Origin: Tillandsia leiboldiana
Lineage: Eukaryota > Streptophyta > Magnoliopsida > Poales > Bromeliaceae
Length of the DNA stretch: 64,000 bases
Assembly: GCA_029204045.2 (NCBI GenBank)
Contig: CM055066.1
Location: forward strand, 45,976,745 to 46,040,744
Direction: 5' to 3'
The translations under genes were made by a program, and so were the position numbers. The notes beneath the pieces were generated by a model. The model searched no databases, was not told where the DNA came from, and saw nothing but the letters and a program-made list of their open reading frames with translations. The stretch's first letter is position 1, and every line of letters begins with the position of its first letter. Shown one piece after another: positions 33,025 through 44,844 of this stretch.

Positions 33025-33318
33025 GAACGGTAACATCTTGCCCCGAAATCCGTGTTTTGTCATCCAGGCTCCGAAAAACACAAGTAAATAGTCTATTTTC
33101 ATCGTTTTTGCGCGCTGAGTCCAAATCCGATGTCTGTTTTGCCAAATTCCACTTCAAAAATTTGTCGAAGGCATCCGGACAGGTATTCTTAATCCAAATT
33201 TCGTGCTGGGTCCAAATCTGAAGTCTGATTTGCGCGCAACCAACTCCAACACACATCATAGGCCTCCAGAAGCCACAATTCACACTGCAAAAGCTCTGCG
33301 GAGATCCGAGTCATCACA
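33025..33318 (-). repeat. Inverted Gypsy LTR fragment
   Basis: On the minus strand it starts TGTGATGACTCGGATCTCC at 33318 and continues through TTTGGACTCAGCGCGC and CGATGAAAATAGAC, matching the first 300 bp of the G4 LTR. It therefore faces the element H LTR at 32339. The exact junction near 33020 was not resolved. Confidence 0.65.
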
Positions 33319-33690
33319 GTGTGGGGAGAAGACAAGACACGTGTGGGAGGTGGTCCTTCGTATGGAGGACGCGGATGGGGTCGCAGTGTGTGGCAGGGAC
33401 AGTCAGTTTGGTAATTTTGGGAGATTTGCTGAGGAGGGAGAGGAGGAGGAGAGAAGGTGAAGCGGCGGTACGAAGAGTTTGTGAAGTGGAAGTGGAATCG
33501 AAAATTGAAAACTGTTTAGACACTATAAATTATTTATCGTGTTTAAATACGGTGAATGATTCACCATATTCTAGCGCTCATGTGTTAGAGATATATAAGA
33601 CCAATTTTATAAATATATATTTTAGAGAATTATTTATAAAAAAAAAAGTATTAGAATGCTAATTGCAAAAAAAAAAAAATCATCCATGGT
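33319..33690. other. Unclassified patch without gene
   Basis: This purine-rich then AT-rich segment shows no LTR, gag or pol similarity to the rest of the window. It includes two A-runs near 33640 and 33668 that could be retroposed tails. Its ORFs (up to 113 codons) show no recognisable domain. Confidence 0.4.
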
Positions 33691-34770
33691 CAAATATTAC
33701 ACAAGGTTTCACAAAATCCTGTGTGCAGGATTTTGGATGCATTGAACCAAAGAGAAACATCTTTTACCGTAAATATACCTTTAAAATCCCAGAAAACAAG
33801 ATTCCTACATGATATTCAAGAAGTCCAGAGCATCTCCAAACCCTTTAATCCTTAAGTCCAAAAGAAAAACACGAAGAAAATCTATGATAATTTAGCTCTG
33901 TCTAGAAAATCCGGCATGAACATAAAAATTCAAGAAAAGCTTAAAATATCTGCTCAAGAGCTGAAATGAAAAGCTGTCATCAGTATAAAACTTCGAGCTC
34001 TATCAAAGGTGAAGCTTCCCTCCAAATCTTAGATCCAAACTTCTCTTCTATAGCCCAGTGGAAGTCAAGGAAGTAGAGTCGACGATGCAGTTAGCAACAA
34101 CAAGAAGGTTCAAAGCTCAACAAGGGTGGAGAAAAGATGAAGAGGAAGCTCTCAAATCAATCTAAACTCTATCAACAGGGGTGGAGAAGATAGGGGAGTC
34201 TTCTAGGGTCGCAATGGGCCTATTTATAGGCCAAGAGGTGGAGAAAACAACCCCCTCGGATCCCTGGAAAAAACTAAAAACACAAATGAAAATGCAACTT
34301 TCGTGCGCTCGAATCCACTAGGTCCAATTGAGCCCTCAAGCGCCCGAAAGTCACTTGCTACGTGTCGCCACTCGAGCGCACCCAAATCCCTCTCGCGCTG
34401 CCTCTACGTGCGCCACGCATCCCGCTATAGTCGGTGTGTACGGGGCCGCTCGCGGGTCGCCACGTGGCCCCGCGCAGGTGGTGCGCACTGCCTGGTCTGC
34501 TTGCGCCACGTGTCCCGTGCGCCATCTAATCCTCGAGTGTCGCATGTCCAACCCTGGTTCGCTAGGCTAGCAAACATTCGGGCGCCCGGATTCTTGATTC
34601 AGGTGCCCGAATCCTCCTGAAAACACAAAAATACTGTTTTCTCTCAGAATTTCGCACTGAGTCCGTTTCTCACGTCCATTTTGCGCGCAAACGAACTTGA
34701 CACACGACAAAGGTGCCAACACGTTGTTGACCACATAGCCAAACCGTAAATCAAGATTCGTATCTCCACA
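33691..34770 (-). repeat. Minus-strand Gypsy LTR, truncated
   Basis: On the minus strand it starts TGTGGAGATACGAATC at 34770. Its U3 has CACGTG sites (near 34463 and 34507) and a GGGCGCCCGGA palindrome (near 34580), and a TATA box at 34221-34228 (TATTTATA on plus). The usual GTGACA end is not found, so the low-coordinate end is missing. A 25-bp scrap at 34771-34795 matches, inverted, the LTR sequence near 50620. Confidence 0.6.
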
Positions 34771-34795
34771 CTCTAGGTCTCTATGCTGCTGGGCC

Positions 34796-36084
34796 TGTTA
34801 AGGATTTTTGTATTGGCGTATTTCGTGAAGTGTTGTGAGGCTTGAAGATTGAAGTTGAAGAATTGTGGATCACATACATCAATCTCGAGAAGAATGGATT
34901 CAAAAGGATCAGGTATGTTTAACTAAATATTTTTGATGATCCGAATACATTCTTATAGATTAGAAACACTTGAAATAATTTTCATTGCATAAAAATAAAA
35001 AACTGGACTTTTTGAGTGTTCAGGATCCGGATCATAACCATCAAGTCCGGACCCCGAACATGGTTTAGTTCATGCGGAACTCCAGTTCGGATCATCCTCT
35101 TTTGAGTCCGGACCCCGAACTCTGTGATTGTTCAATCGCATGAATAGTCCGGATCAGGCCATTCCAGTCCGGACCCCGAACTATTTTTTTCAGGAAATTC
35201 TCTGAAAAAAGACGACAGTCCGGATCAGCCAAATCCAGTCTGGACCACCGTGCGGGAAAAAGTCTGTTAAGTCAGTTTTTGATTCTTATCTCTTTTCAAA
35301 CGGTTTCTAACCTATAAATAAACCGCAACTTTCATCTTTTAGGGTACGACCGATAATTCATAAGATTCCTAAGGTTTCAAAATTCCTATTATTTTAAAAA
35401 AGGAATCGAAAAGAAAAATCCACATATAGAGAAGAAAGGAAAACACGATTAATTTCATGTTTCTTCGTCTATATTGATCAATTTGATTCTAGGGTTTTCA
35501 AACTCTCTATTTCTTGTAGAATCAAATTGATGAATACTTAGATGGTGTTTCCTTGTTTATCTATATGATCTAAGTATTTGATTATCACCACCAATAAACA
35601 AAACAACGATTTCCGAAAGGACAATCGCCGCGTGGATTCGCATGGCCTTGTGGATTCAAGGTGCTACCGCTTTCGTGGATTCGGAACAATGCGCATTCGT
35701 GTGATTGATACGTGCTATATTGGTGAAGACCGTGGATTCGGTTGGACGTCGTGGATTCGGCGTTGGACGCAAATCGTGGAGTCGAGGCACGTTGTGGAGC
35801 GAGCGGAGAAGACCTACTCGGAGCGTATGGAAAAGGTTGAGTCGTAGAGTTATGATATATCACATTGTACGTGTTTAATCTTAGTGGATTTTACCGTGTT
35901 ATCGGTCCCGTGGTTTTTTACTCATGTGACAAAGTTTTCTACGTAAAATCTTGCGCACTTTATTTATTTTTCCGCATTGAGTTATTTTTACGCAAAGATT
36001 TTTGAGTTTTATTGTTTACACCTATTCACCCCCCCCTCTAGGTGGTTTTTCCCCTATTTAGATCCTTAGATCCCATAACCCACA
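34796..36084 (+). repeat. Element B 5' LTR (1289 bp)
   Basis: It starts TGTTAAGG and ends CCCACA. TCCGGACC-type palindromes (about 35021-35250), TATA box 35313-35320 and CGTGGATTCG copies (35629-35765) follow the same order as in LTR A. Confidence 0.87.
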
Positions 36085-36086
36085 AG

Positions 36087-36098
36087 TAGTATCAGAGC
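36087..36098 (+). other. Element B primer-binding site (one mismatch)
   Basis: TAGTATCAGAGC differs from the canonical TGGTATCAGAGC at its second base, a G-to-A change. Confidence 0.82.
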
Positions 36099-36117
36099 GG
36101 GAATAGGGTTGTAAACA

Positions 36118-38019
36118 ATGGTTGAAGGTGGAAACATCAATAGACCACCGTTCTTCGATGGAACAAATTATACCTACTAGAAAGTACGCATGAGAGCGTT
36201 CTTGATTTCCATCGATGAACGAGTATGGCAATCAATTGAGTTTGGATGGACAAATCCTTTTGAGATTTTGTCTGATGATGTTGTCACCATCAACCCTAGG
36301 TCAAAATGGACCAAGGAAGAGATTGATGCTTCTTCTTACAATGGCAAGGGAATTATTTAATGCTTTGTCACAAACTGAGTTCTCTCGCGTCTCGGCATGT
36401 GAGACCGCAAAAGAAATCTGGGATACTCTACAAGTTACACATGAGGGTACAAATTTAGTGAAGATTAAAAAACTGCAAATGATTACAAGCAAATTTGATT
36501 CAATTCATATTGCAGAAAATGAATGTTTTACGGATTATTATACACGATTGCAAGATATCGTAAATACATGTGCTAACTTGGGAGAGAAGATCTCAGAATC
36601 TAAAGTTGTAAGAAAGATCTTAAGAACTCTTCCAGAAAGATTTCGCCCTAAAGTTGCAGCCATTGAAACAGTAAAACACCCGGACAAAATCAAAGTAGAA
36701 GAATTAGTTGGTACACTTCAAACTTATGAAATGACTTTTCCTACTAACTATTCTTCTGGAAAGCCTTCATCTTCTTCTAAGTCTTCAGGTTTAGCATTGA
36801 AATCAACAAAAGAAGAAGACGCGAATTCATCCTCCTCAGACACTAACGATGATCTATCAATGGAGGAATTCGAGAAACAGCTTGCATTCTTGACAAGAAA
36901 ATTTCGCCGAAGCTTTCGAAGGGAAAATTCAAGTAAACCATCATCCTTCGTTAAGTCCAAGAGAGGCAAAGGATTTTCAAGCTTTAAATCAAGAAAGCAA
37001 GAGGGTTCTTCAAAGGACAAGTAGAACACCGAGGGACAAATCCAGTGCTTCAAATGTCGAGGTTTTTGCCATATCTGAATAGAGTGTCCCAACAAGAATC
37101 CGTCAAAGAAGAAGGCAATGGAAGCCGTCACGTGGGATGACTCTTTTTCTTCCAATGAGTCGTCTTCTAGTGATAAGGATAACAACGCCATAGCATTTAT
37201 TGCGTCCACAACTTCACCCTTCGTGTGTTTTTCATCGATCGCATCTGGTTCATTGTCCGTTTCTTCCCAGGATGATCAAACGACATTGGATGATGAACCA
37301 AGAGATTCCGAGGGTGAAGACTTTGCTTTTGCCTACCATAAATTGTTAAAGGATTCTAAGAAATTGGCAAAATAAAATAAAAGTTTGAGAAGAAGGTTGT
37401 GGGATCTTGAAGAACAAATTGAAAAGGCAACTTCTTTCTCAAACACTCTTGAAGTGGAAAGGGATAATTTGAACAAGATAAATGTTTCCCTTCAAGAGAA
37501 GAATGAGCATTTCCAGAAGGAACATATCAAACCGATGGATAAAGCAAATCACTTCTTGAAGCTCTATTCCGAGGCTCGACAAGAAAAAATGGAGATGACG
37601 AAGACCATATTCCAACTTAAAGAAGATTTGAAGCGATTTTCATCAGGAAGGAGCAAGTTGGACAAGTTGCTTGGTCTTGGTCAAACGAACTGTTTGGGCC
37701 TTGGATATGATCGAACTGGCAAGGATCCAAGTTCGAGTGATACGAAGTTTGTGCCCTAGTCGGTTGCTCCTCTTCCGACGGAAATCATTGTAGCCAACGT
37801 TGACAAGCCTACCTCATCTTCTTCGGGTTCAACTTTTACCAAGGTATGTCATCGTTGTGGTTTTGTAGGGCACATAAGACCAAATTGCAAGTATGGAGCC
37901 AAACGAATAAATCAAGCGCATCTTGTAATGGCTAGCATCAAGAACAAAGACCGGAATTCAAGAAGAAATCAATCAAAGGTCAAGAATAATGGTAGCACAT
38001 TCCTCAAGACAATATTGTC
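36118..38019 (+). pseudogene. gag: Element B gag, broken
   Basis: The start is ATG 36118 (MVEGGNINRPPFFDG). An in-frame TAG at 36178-36180 replaces the Trp seen as YWK in element C, and a frame change follows near 36350. The long ORF 36215-37024 holds the Copia gag core (SACETAKEIWD, THEGTNLVKIKKLQM, RTLPERFRPKV). Two knuckles follow, CFKCRGFCHI..EC (interrupted by a stop) and CHRCGFVGHIRPNC near 37845-37890. Between them lies a Glu/Lys-rich helical stretch (37385-37700), as in the long Sirevirus gags. At least four stops or frame changes make it non-functional. Several stops look like C-to-T or G-to-A decay. Confidence 0.85.
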
Positions 38020-39746
38020 ATGAAAATCAAAGAAAAGTAATCAACCGAACAAGACGCATTCACCAAGGAGCACAAAATCGCAATCATTGCCGTCGTATTC
38101 CAAAACTCGTAAGGTTTGGGTGCGCAAAGGCGAACTCTTTCCTTGTCTTGTCATTCACACATCACTACATGCATATGACAATTCGTCTTGGTGTTTGGAT
38201 AGTGGTTGCTCACGGCACATGACCGGAGATAAAAACTATTTTAAATCGTTTGAGAAAACCTCCGGAGGACTAGTTGTTTTCGGAGATGGACGATCTTCAA
38301 AAATAGTTGGAAAAGGAACAATCACTATTCCAAATGGCCCAGTTTTGAACAATATTTTATTTGTTGAAGGCCTTAAGACTAACCTCATAAGCATTAGCCA
38401 ATTGTGTGATGATGGTTTTTTAGTTAACTTTTCTTCTGTTGAATGTATTGTAACTGACGTAAACCATTCATTCTTTTTGAAAGGGGTTAGATCTCAAAAT
38501 AATTGCTACGTAGTTCCTGGTAAATCTATTGAACAATGTAACCTAGTGTCACTTGATAATGAAACTCTTTGGCATGGAAGACTAGGTCACATGAGTTTTA
38601 AGGAACTATCTAGAATATCTAATAAGGATGTTGTTAGAGGTGTTCCTAAATTGAATTTCAAAGAAAACATTGTGTGTGGAGGTTGTCAAAAGGGAAAACA
38701 ATCCATATCCACACATCGGAACTTGAACCATGTAGGAACAAAACGCCCACTAGAATTATTGCATATGGACTTAATGGGGCCGACTCATCAACCAAGCTTG
38801 GGAGGTAAATGGTGCATATTTCTCATGGTTGATGATTTCTCTAGATTTTCATGGGTAGCATTTTTAAAAGAGAAAGCGGATACTTTTGACTCTTTTCATG
38901 ATATTTGTCATCGGATTATAATTGAGAAAAATGAAAAGATTGTCCGTGTTCGCAGTGACAGATGTGGAGAATTTATAAATTCAAAATTCATTAATTTTGC
39001 TCTTCAAACGGCATAAAACATGAATTTTTCGTACCTTATACACCGCAACAAAACGGTGTAGTCGATCGCAAAAATAGAGTTGTACAAGAGATGGCGCGTG
39101 TTATGCTTCATAGCCAGAAACTCTCTTTATATTTTTGGGCTGAAGCAGTTAACACCGCGGTCTATGTGATCAATAGAATATATTTGCGTCCGGGTACTTT
39201 AAATACCCCCTATGAACTTTGGCTCTCTAGAAAATCGAACATCAAATATTTTCGCATCTTTGGGAGTCGTTGTTACATTTTACGTGATCGAGAAAATCTT
39301 AGAAAATTCGACTCTCGAAGTGATGAAGGAATTTTTGTGGGTTATTCTACAAATAGTAGAGCATATCGGGTATTCAATCTTGAATCTAAAACGATGATAG
39401 AATCAATAAATGTTAAAGTAGATAAAGCTTCTTATTTTTCTTCTGACAAATCTACTCTTGATATGTCTCTTGATGATGAATCTCCTGCTAATGATATTGC
39501 ATCTTTGAATGATAATTCTTTTGAAAATTTTGATGCATCTAATGGTTCTTCTAGTTCATCTAATGTGCAGGATTCATCACAAATTCCCCCAAGTACTCCT
39601 TTACTTCAAACGCTTCGTATCTCCAAGGACCATCCCGAAACTAATATTATTGGAGATCCTCAAGAAGGAGTTAGAACTCGGAGACAATTGGAATGTGGAG
39701 TTGCTTGTTATGTCTCCATGATTGAACCAAAGAATATTGATGAAGT
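38020..39746 (+). pseudogene. pol: Element B protease-integrase, broken and truncated
   Basis: In order: the aspartic protease motif WCLDSGCSRHMTG; the zinc-binding pre-integrase part WHGRLGHMSF...CGGCQKGK; and the integrase core HMDLMGP, FLMVDDFSRFSW and VRSDRCGEF. A frame change at about 39010 is followed by TPQQNGVVDRKNR, where the family's third catalytic residue Glu is Asp. The C-terminal FGSRCYILRDR and DEGIFVGYS region follows. The last residues (EPKNIDEVV) are those that normally lead into the reverse transcriptase, which is absent. Confidence 0.88.
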
Positions 39747-40070
39747 TGTCACTCCACGAGTGTAAACCAGAACGTGGGCCCGTCCACAGATCCGCCGTGC
39801 ACACGGAATTTTCCGCGTACACGAAGTGCCAAAACCTGCTCAAATATAAGATAAGCAATAAAAGAGCATAAATTACAGAGCTGAACTAGAAACTAAAGTA
39901 TCTCAGACTAAAAACTAAACTGGAAAAGTAAAGTACCACAGTAATAAATACATCCGACTCTCCCAGCTCACAAAAATAATACAACTAGCTGGCAGAAGCT
40001 AGACCCAAGGTAAAAGAAAAGTACAATAGTCTGAGTGGTGGGTACAGAACCTATCTCGCAAAATGCTCAG
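39747..40070 (-). repeat. Gypsy LTR end fragment, minus strand
   Basis: TGTCACTCC at 39747 is an LTR end related to the F LTR at 61418. It keeps the terminal stem CGTGCACACGG (39796-39806) / CCGCGTACACG (39813-39823) and a CCACG/CGTGG stem next to it. The G4 LTR starts at 40071 and cuts it short. Confidence 0.7.
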
Positions 40071-42873
40071 TGTGAATATTCGGATCTCTGAGATGGTTTT
40101 GCAGGGCGAGCAGTGGCTTCTGGAGGCCTATGTTGTGTGATAGAGTTGGTTGTGCATGAATCGGATTCCAGATTTGGAACCGGCGCGAAAATCGGATCAA
40201 GTTTGCTTCTGCGGGGGCTTCCGGCAAAATTTAGGATGGGAATTTGGCGAAACGAGCAGCGAATTTGGACTCAGCGCGCGAAAACGATGAAAATTGACTA
40301 TTTACTTGTATTTTTCGGAGCCCCGATGCCAAAACACAGATTTCGAGGCACATGTTATTGTTTCGGCGGCTGGAGCATCGCCGGCGGCGACGGGCAGGCG
40401 GCGGCGCGCGGCGGAACACGGCCGCGGGCAGGCGCGGCGCGCGGGCGGCGGGTCCACGGACAGGCGCGTGCACCGGGAGCACCGAGGATTGGTCATGCCA
40501 CGTGGCAGCACCCTATTGGTTGGACGGTGTCAAAGGAGGCGGTGGCGGCTGTGACATATGGCATCGTGTGATTGGCCGACAGATTTCGGAAGACCCGGCG
40601 CGTGGATCGGGCGCGTGCGCTGCGTGAACCACGTGGGGACACGTGGCACTGTTCCATTGGCGGGCGCACGCCGCCCACGTGCCCGAGGCGTGCGGAGCAC
40701 GGGGCGGCGGGACACGTGGCGTGATCTGGTCGATTCGGGCGGGACACGTGGCGTGATCTGGTGATTTCAGGCGGCTACAGTACTTTCCGGGCGCCCGAAT
40801 TCCGGATCCGAATTCGCAAGCCCACTATTTGGACTTTTGGCTATAAATAGGCCATTGAGAGCTTCATTTCTGGACTCTCTGAGATCCTTTCCGAGTGCCG
40901 TTTTTGACAGTGAGTTTCTACTTCCAGTCTTCTACATTTTTTGTGGTTTTGGAGAAATTTTGAAGATCATCTGATATCTTTCCTCCCCGATCTCGCGAGC
41001 TTTGACGCTGTTTCGATATCGATCGTTTTCGTTTACACTTCGTCCGCGGACTCCCCTGAGCTGAGTTCTTGGAATTTTTTGCCGATTTTTGTGGCGACGT
41101 TTCCACGACAGGTAGACCTTCGATTTTTATACTCATTGTTTTGCTCCATTTTGAGTTTTTATGGGAGTGCGTGTAGCATCTTTAGACCCCCTTTTCGCTG
41201 TTGCATGTTCTGGACAGCAGAGTAGTAATCTTGCGTTTTCTCGGCCGTTTGATGGCGGAATTTGGAGTTTAAAGACTTGATTTCTATCTACACTTCACGA
41301 GAATCACCGTCGTATTTTTCATGGAATTTTTGGAGGGCATCTCGCAGGAGATAATTTCCTATTTTGTGGACAGATGTGCGATAAAATTACTATTTTGAGT
41401 GATTTGATCTTACCACGATGTTCGGCTTATATCTCAGCGACCGGGTGGAGTTTTCGGTCGATTTTTAGTGCGTTGGAATCATGAGAACCTGAGGATCGCA
41501 CCCATTTAATTTCAGCTTTTTTGGACTCAGGATTAATGCGCACTTCCAGGTGGGTTGGAATTCTTCCAAACTTTATGGAATGCCTTCTAATTCTGTTGAA
41601 AGCGTGTTAGCATGCCTAGTTTAGCTATTTGTATAGCGGGTAAAATCTGATAGATGTCTAGATTATCTTTGAATGACAGACCTGAACTCCATTTATCATC
41701 AGTATGATCTTGAGACTGTTTGACACTAGATTGGATGATTAGTTGACTTCCGAACTGCATCTGAACTGTTTTTAAATTATTGAACCCGTTTTAATATAAA
41801 AAGTGGCTTCAAAAACAGTTTTAAACATTGTGATCACCCAGAGGGGTTGGATAGGTTCAGGATGTATGTATTCTCGCGCTTGGGGGCCGAGGGGATTTTT
41901 ATTGACTCAGTGGATGGGTTTCCTAGTGTCTTGGGGGTTTGTGGGCACTATCAGATTGAGTTGTGGAGGGTTCTCCGACCTGTTTATGGGTTAGTTGGCA
42001 TTTCGAGTTTTCGATCTGTTCGATCATTGATTATAGCCTGCAGATGCCGCTTATTGAGCCAGATGAGACACGCTTATTCCTCGGTGGGGTCGCGCCCCTC
42101 GAGAGCTGCTCCGGATGCGATGTTGATGATGATGATGTGTCTGATGAGGATGCTTTGCGTGATATTATGATTGTCCGATTGGACACCCTAGTTGATACAC
42201 CAGGGGCCTTAGCTGATACACTAGGGGGCGCAGGCTTGACTGGACCAAATTTGTCACTCATTGAGATCTGGGTTGATGTGAGCACCTCGTGAGCGAGTGG
42301 ATGCATTGTATGTTCTTAGTTGAGTTTTTCCTTTGAGCATGATACTTGAGGCATATTAGCTGTAGTTCCATTTCAGCTTTCATATTATCTATCTGTATAC
42401 TTATTGTCTTGCCTCCAGTAGACTTAGTGGGCATACAGTGGATATTGGTGACGGTACCCACTGGGAACTACCTTCTGCAGTAGTTCTCACACCCGCTGTG
42501 GTGATAGGTTTTCCTAAGGTAGCTGTTCCGGCACTGGTTCGGGCGGAGGCAGCAGATCGAAGTAAGGGCGTGGCCGAGTAGCTCCTTACCAGTTTTATTT
42601 TGAGAGTCAGAGGTAGATGTACCCTGTCTGAGAGATTTATTTATGTACTGAACAGTCTGAGAGGTTTGATGTATCATGTATTATGTATTATGTATTAGTC
42701 TGGGAGATGACTATGTATTTTGGATGTGTTACTTCAACTGTTCAGTGTTGGGATTCTGTAGCTACTTATTTTATTTTTACAGCTCTGATACATGTTTAGC
42801 TATAGATCTGATTTGCAGGTTAGACGCTTTGTTTGTGCGGAGATTTTCGCAGTTCCGACCCTGGGGCGTGACA
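40071..42873 (+). repeat. G4 5' LTR (2803 bp)
   Basis: It starts TGTGAATATTCGG and ends GGGGCGTGACA. The U3 holds CACGTG sites with ATTGG neighbours (about 40499-40750), GGCTACAGTACTTTCC plus GGGCGCCCGAA just before the TATA box TATAAATA at 40852-40859, and a GGAATTTTTGGAG block at 41323-41335. Confidence 0.87.
42012..42873 (+). other. Conserved hairpin blocks, G4 LTR
   Basis: GATC-type block 42012-42025; CCTCGGTGGGGTCGCG..CCCC block 42079-42103; GGGAACTAC 42463-42471 / GTAGTTCTC 42480-42488, which pairs with one G-U; terminal stem decayed to TGCG/CGCA (42836-42851). Confidence 0.65.
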
Positions 42874-42881
42874 TATTAGAG

Positions 42882-42893
42882 TGGTATCAGAGC
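42882..42893 (+). other. G4 primer-binding site
   Basis: TGGTATCAGAGC, 8 bp after the LTR end. Confidence 0.92.
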
Positions 42894-43169
42894 CTAGGTT
42901 GTAGGTTGTTGAGGACTTAGAAACCCTAGGCTTGTGGTTGGACAGTAGGATGACTGTCGTGAGAGACGTGACTTTAGCGAGAGTCCTGATTGGGTCATGA
43001 CTCCCCCAGTGGATTGGGGTGAGAGATTTTACATGTTTATTCTCTAAAGTGGTTATGTTGGCTGCAGACAACATAATGCTTTAGAATAAGTAACATGTTT
43101 TAGATTTTCGCTTGATCGGGTCGAGAGATTTTTGGTGTCCTGACGTTTGGTTTTGTGCAGCGGACCACG

Positions 43170-44755
43170 ATGCCTCCGAGACGTCGTGCAGCGATGAGGG
43201 CACATCCTACCTCAGATAAGGAGCTCGAGCAGCGAGAGGCAGAGCAGACAGAGCATGGTGAGGTTCTGGAGTTGCGAGCCCAGGTAGTCCAGATGTCGGA
43301 GGCGATGAGACGCCAGGAGGAGGCGACTAGACGCCAGGAAGAGAATATGGAACGCATGATGCGCATGCTGGAGCAGAGAGCATCCCTTGCAGCACCGCCA
43401 GTTGTACCCCCTGTCGCGGCATCATCGACTTCGACCCTGATTGCTCCATTGTCAGTGCAAGAGCAGCGAGAGCTTACTGATCGTTTGACCTACTTCAGTC
43501 AGTTCTATCCCCCACAGTTTTCGGGACAAAGCTTGGAGCCTTGGGAGGCAGAAAACTGGATCGCAACTATGGAAAAGTTGTTTGAGAACTTGTTCATTCA
43601 GGAAAAGTATCAAGTGCATTTGGCTACGCACTTTCTGGAGAGGGACGCTGAGACTTGGTGGCGTCGAGTTCGTCCTGTCGGACCACCTGGAGTTCAGTTG
43701 ATGAACTGGAGTGAGTTTCGAGCTTTACTGCTCGGGGCTTTCTTTCCCGACCGTGCAAAGTAGAAACTGGAAGGAGAGCTGAGACGCCTGCAGCAAGGGA
43801 ACCGACTGTTTCAGGAGTATGTTCGCAATTTTACGCGATTGCTGAACTGTGTACCCCATATTGCACGGGATGACGCTCAGCGGGTGGAACTCTTTGAGAG
43901 AGGACTGCATCGGGACATTTATCTATTTGTTCACTCCTAGCAATCGCTGACTCTGGATGCGGCGATTGAGCACGCTCGGTGGATTGATCGAGGAGCAGTG
44001 GTTATGAATGAGAGGGACGGAGCGCCAGGGACTAGCTCCGGAGGGAAGCGTCCAGCACCGCCTGATTTGGGATAGTTTAGCAGATCGAGACCTCCGAGGC
44101 CACCACGATTTCAGTTTTAGGGTCGTGGGTCTCAGAGGACATAGAGATCAGGAGGTTTTCGACCACCGAGATAGCAACAGCAGCAGCCACAGCATCAGAG
44201 GCGTCCTGACGGATGTGTCATCTGCGGCGGACCCCAGCAGTGCGACCAGAGGCAGGGCCGGTGTTATTGATGCGGTCAAACTGGGCACTACTCATTGTCT
44301 TGCCCGAGAGCAGGATCGGCAGCACCTACATAAGCATCGACACCTTCTTCGCCTTTGCAGGTAGCAGGAGCTTCGCGGAGCTTTGGCCAGGCTGATCGGG
44401 CCACCTCTTCACGACAGCCGGACAGGCGACCACCTCCGAGTGGGCGAGTATATGCTGCTCAGGTAGAAGACTCCTTGGTGGCTGATCAGGTGGTGGCAGG
44501 TATTATCCTTATCTCCTCCACTTGCGCTAGAGCATTATTTGATACTGGAGCATCTCACTCATTCATCAGTAGAGAATTTGCATCGTTGCATGGGCTAGAG
44601 ATAGGACCGTTAGCTTGTGCACGTGAGGTTTAGATTCCTGACCATGTGTGACACGTAGATGAGTGTTGTCGGTCCTGCCCAGTGCAGTTAGGACCCTGGA
44701 TTTTACCTATTGATTTGTTGGTCCTACGCCAGCTCCAAGATTTTGATGTAGTATA
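43170..44755 (+). pseudogene. gag: G4 gag and protease start, broken
   Basis: The start is ATG 43170 (MPPRRRAAMRAHP). The first ORF runs to TAG 43761-43763 and covers the helical N-terminus, QFYPPQFSGQSLEPWEAEN and WWRRVRPVGPPG. The frame continues with further stops through LFERGLHRDIY, a CVICGGPQQC remnant and a CGQTGHYSLSC knuckle. The ORF at 44355-44633 gives the protease LFDTGASHSFIS, intact at its catalytic motif, followed by PVQLGPWILPIDLLVLRQLQ. The number of stop codons shows that it is dead. Confidence 0.83.
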
Positions 44756-44759
44756 GATT

Positions 44760-44844
44760 AGTTATCTCGAGCAGCGAGAGGTGGTAGATTGTTTGATGAG
44801 ATTCCTCCAGTTTGACCCGCCTCGTTTCTCAGGGCAGAGTTTGG
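44760..44844 (+). pseudogene. Second gag fragment joined to protease
   Basis: EQREVVDCLMRFLQFDPPRF is mid-gag sequence (compare 43450-43540), yet it follows the protease directly. This indicates a rearrangement joining two Gypsy copies. Element C interrupts it at 44845. Confidence 0.7.

Larger units (their letters stand above)
34796..39746 (+). mobile_element. Copia element B (Sirevirus-like), 3'-truncated
   Basis: The element consists of a 5' LTR, PBS, broken gag, and broken protease plus integrase. It stops just before the reverse transcriptase where a minus LTR scrap begins at 39747. No 3' LTR is recognised. Confidence 0.85.
40071..44844 (+). mobile_element. Gypsy element G4, 3'-truncated
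   Basis: LTR, PBS, broken gag and partial protease on the plus strand. The end is a chimeric gag piece into which Copia element C is inserted at 44845. Confidence 0.82.

Noticed and set aside
33203..33662. Host gene exon
   Set aside because: ORFs are short, overlap in several frames, and show no recognisable domain or convincing splice structure.
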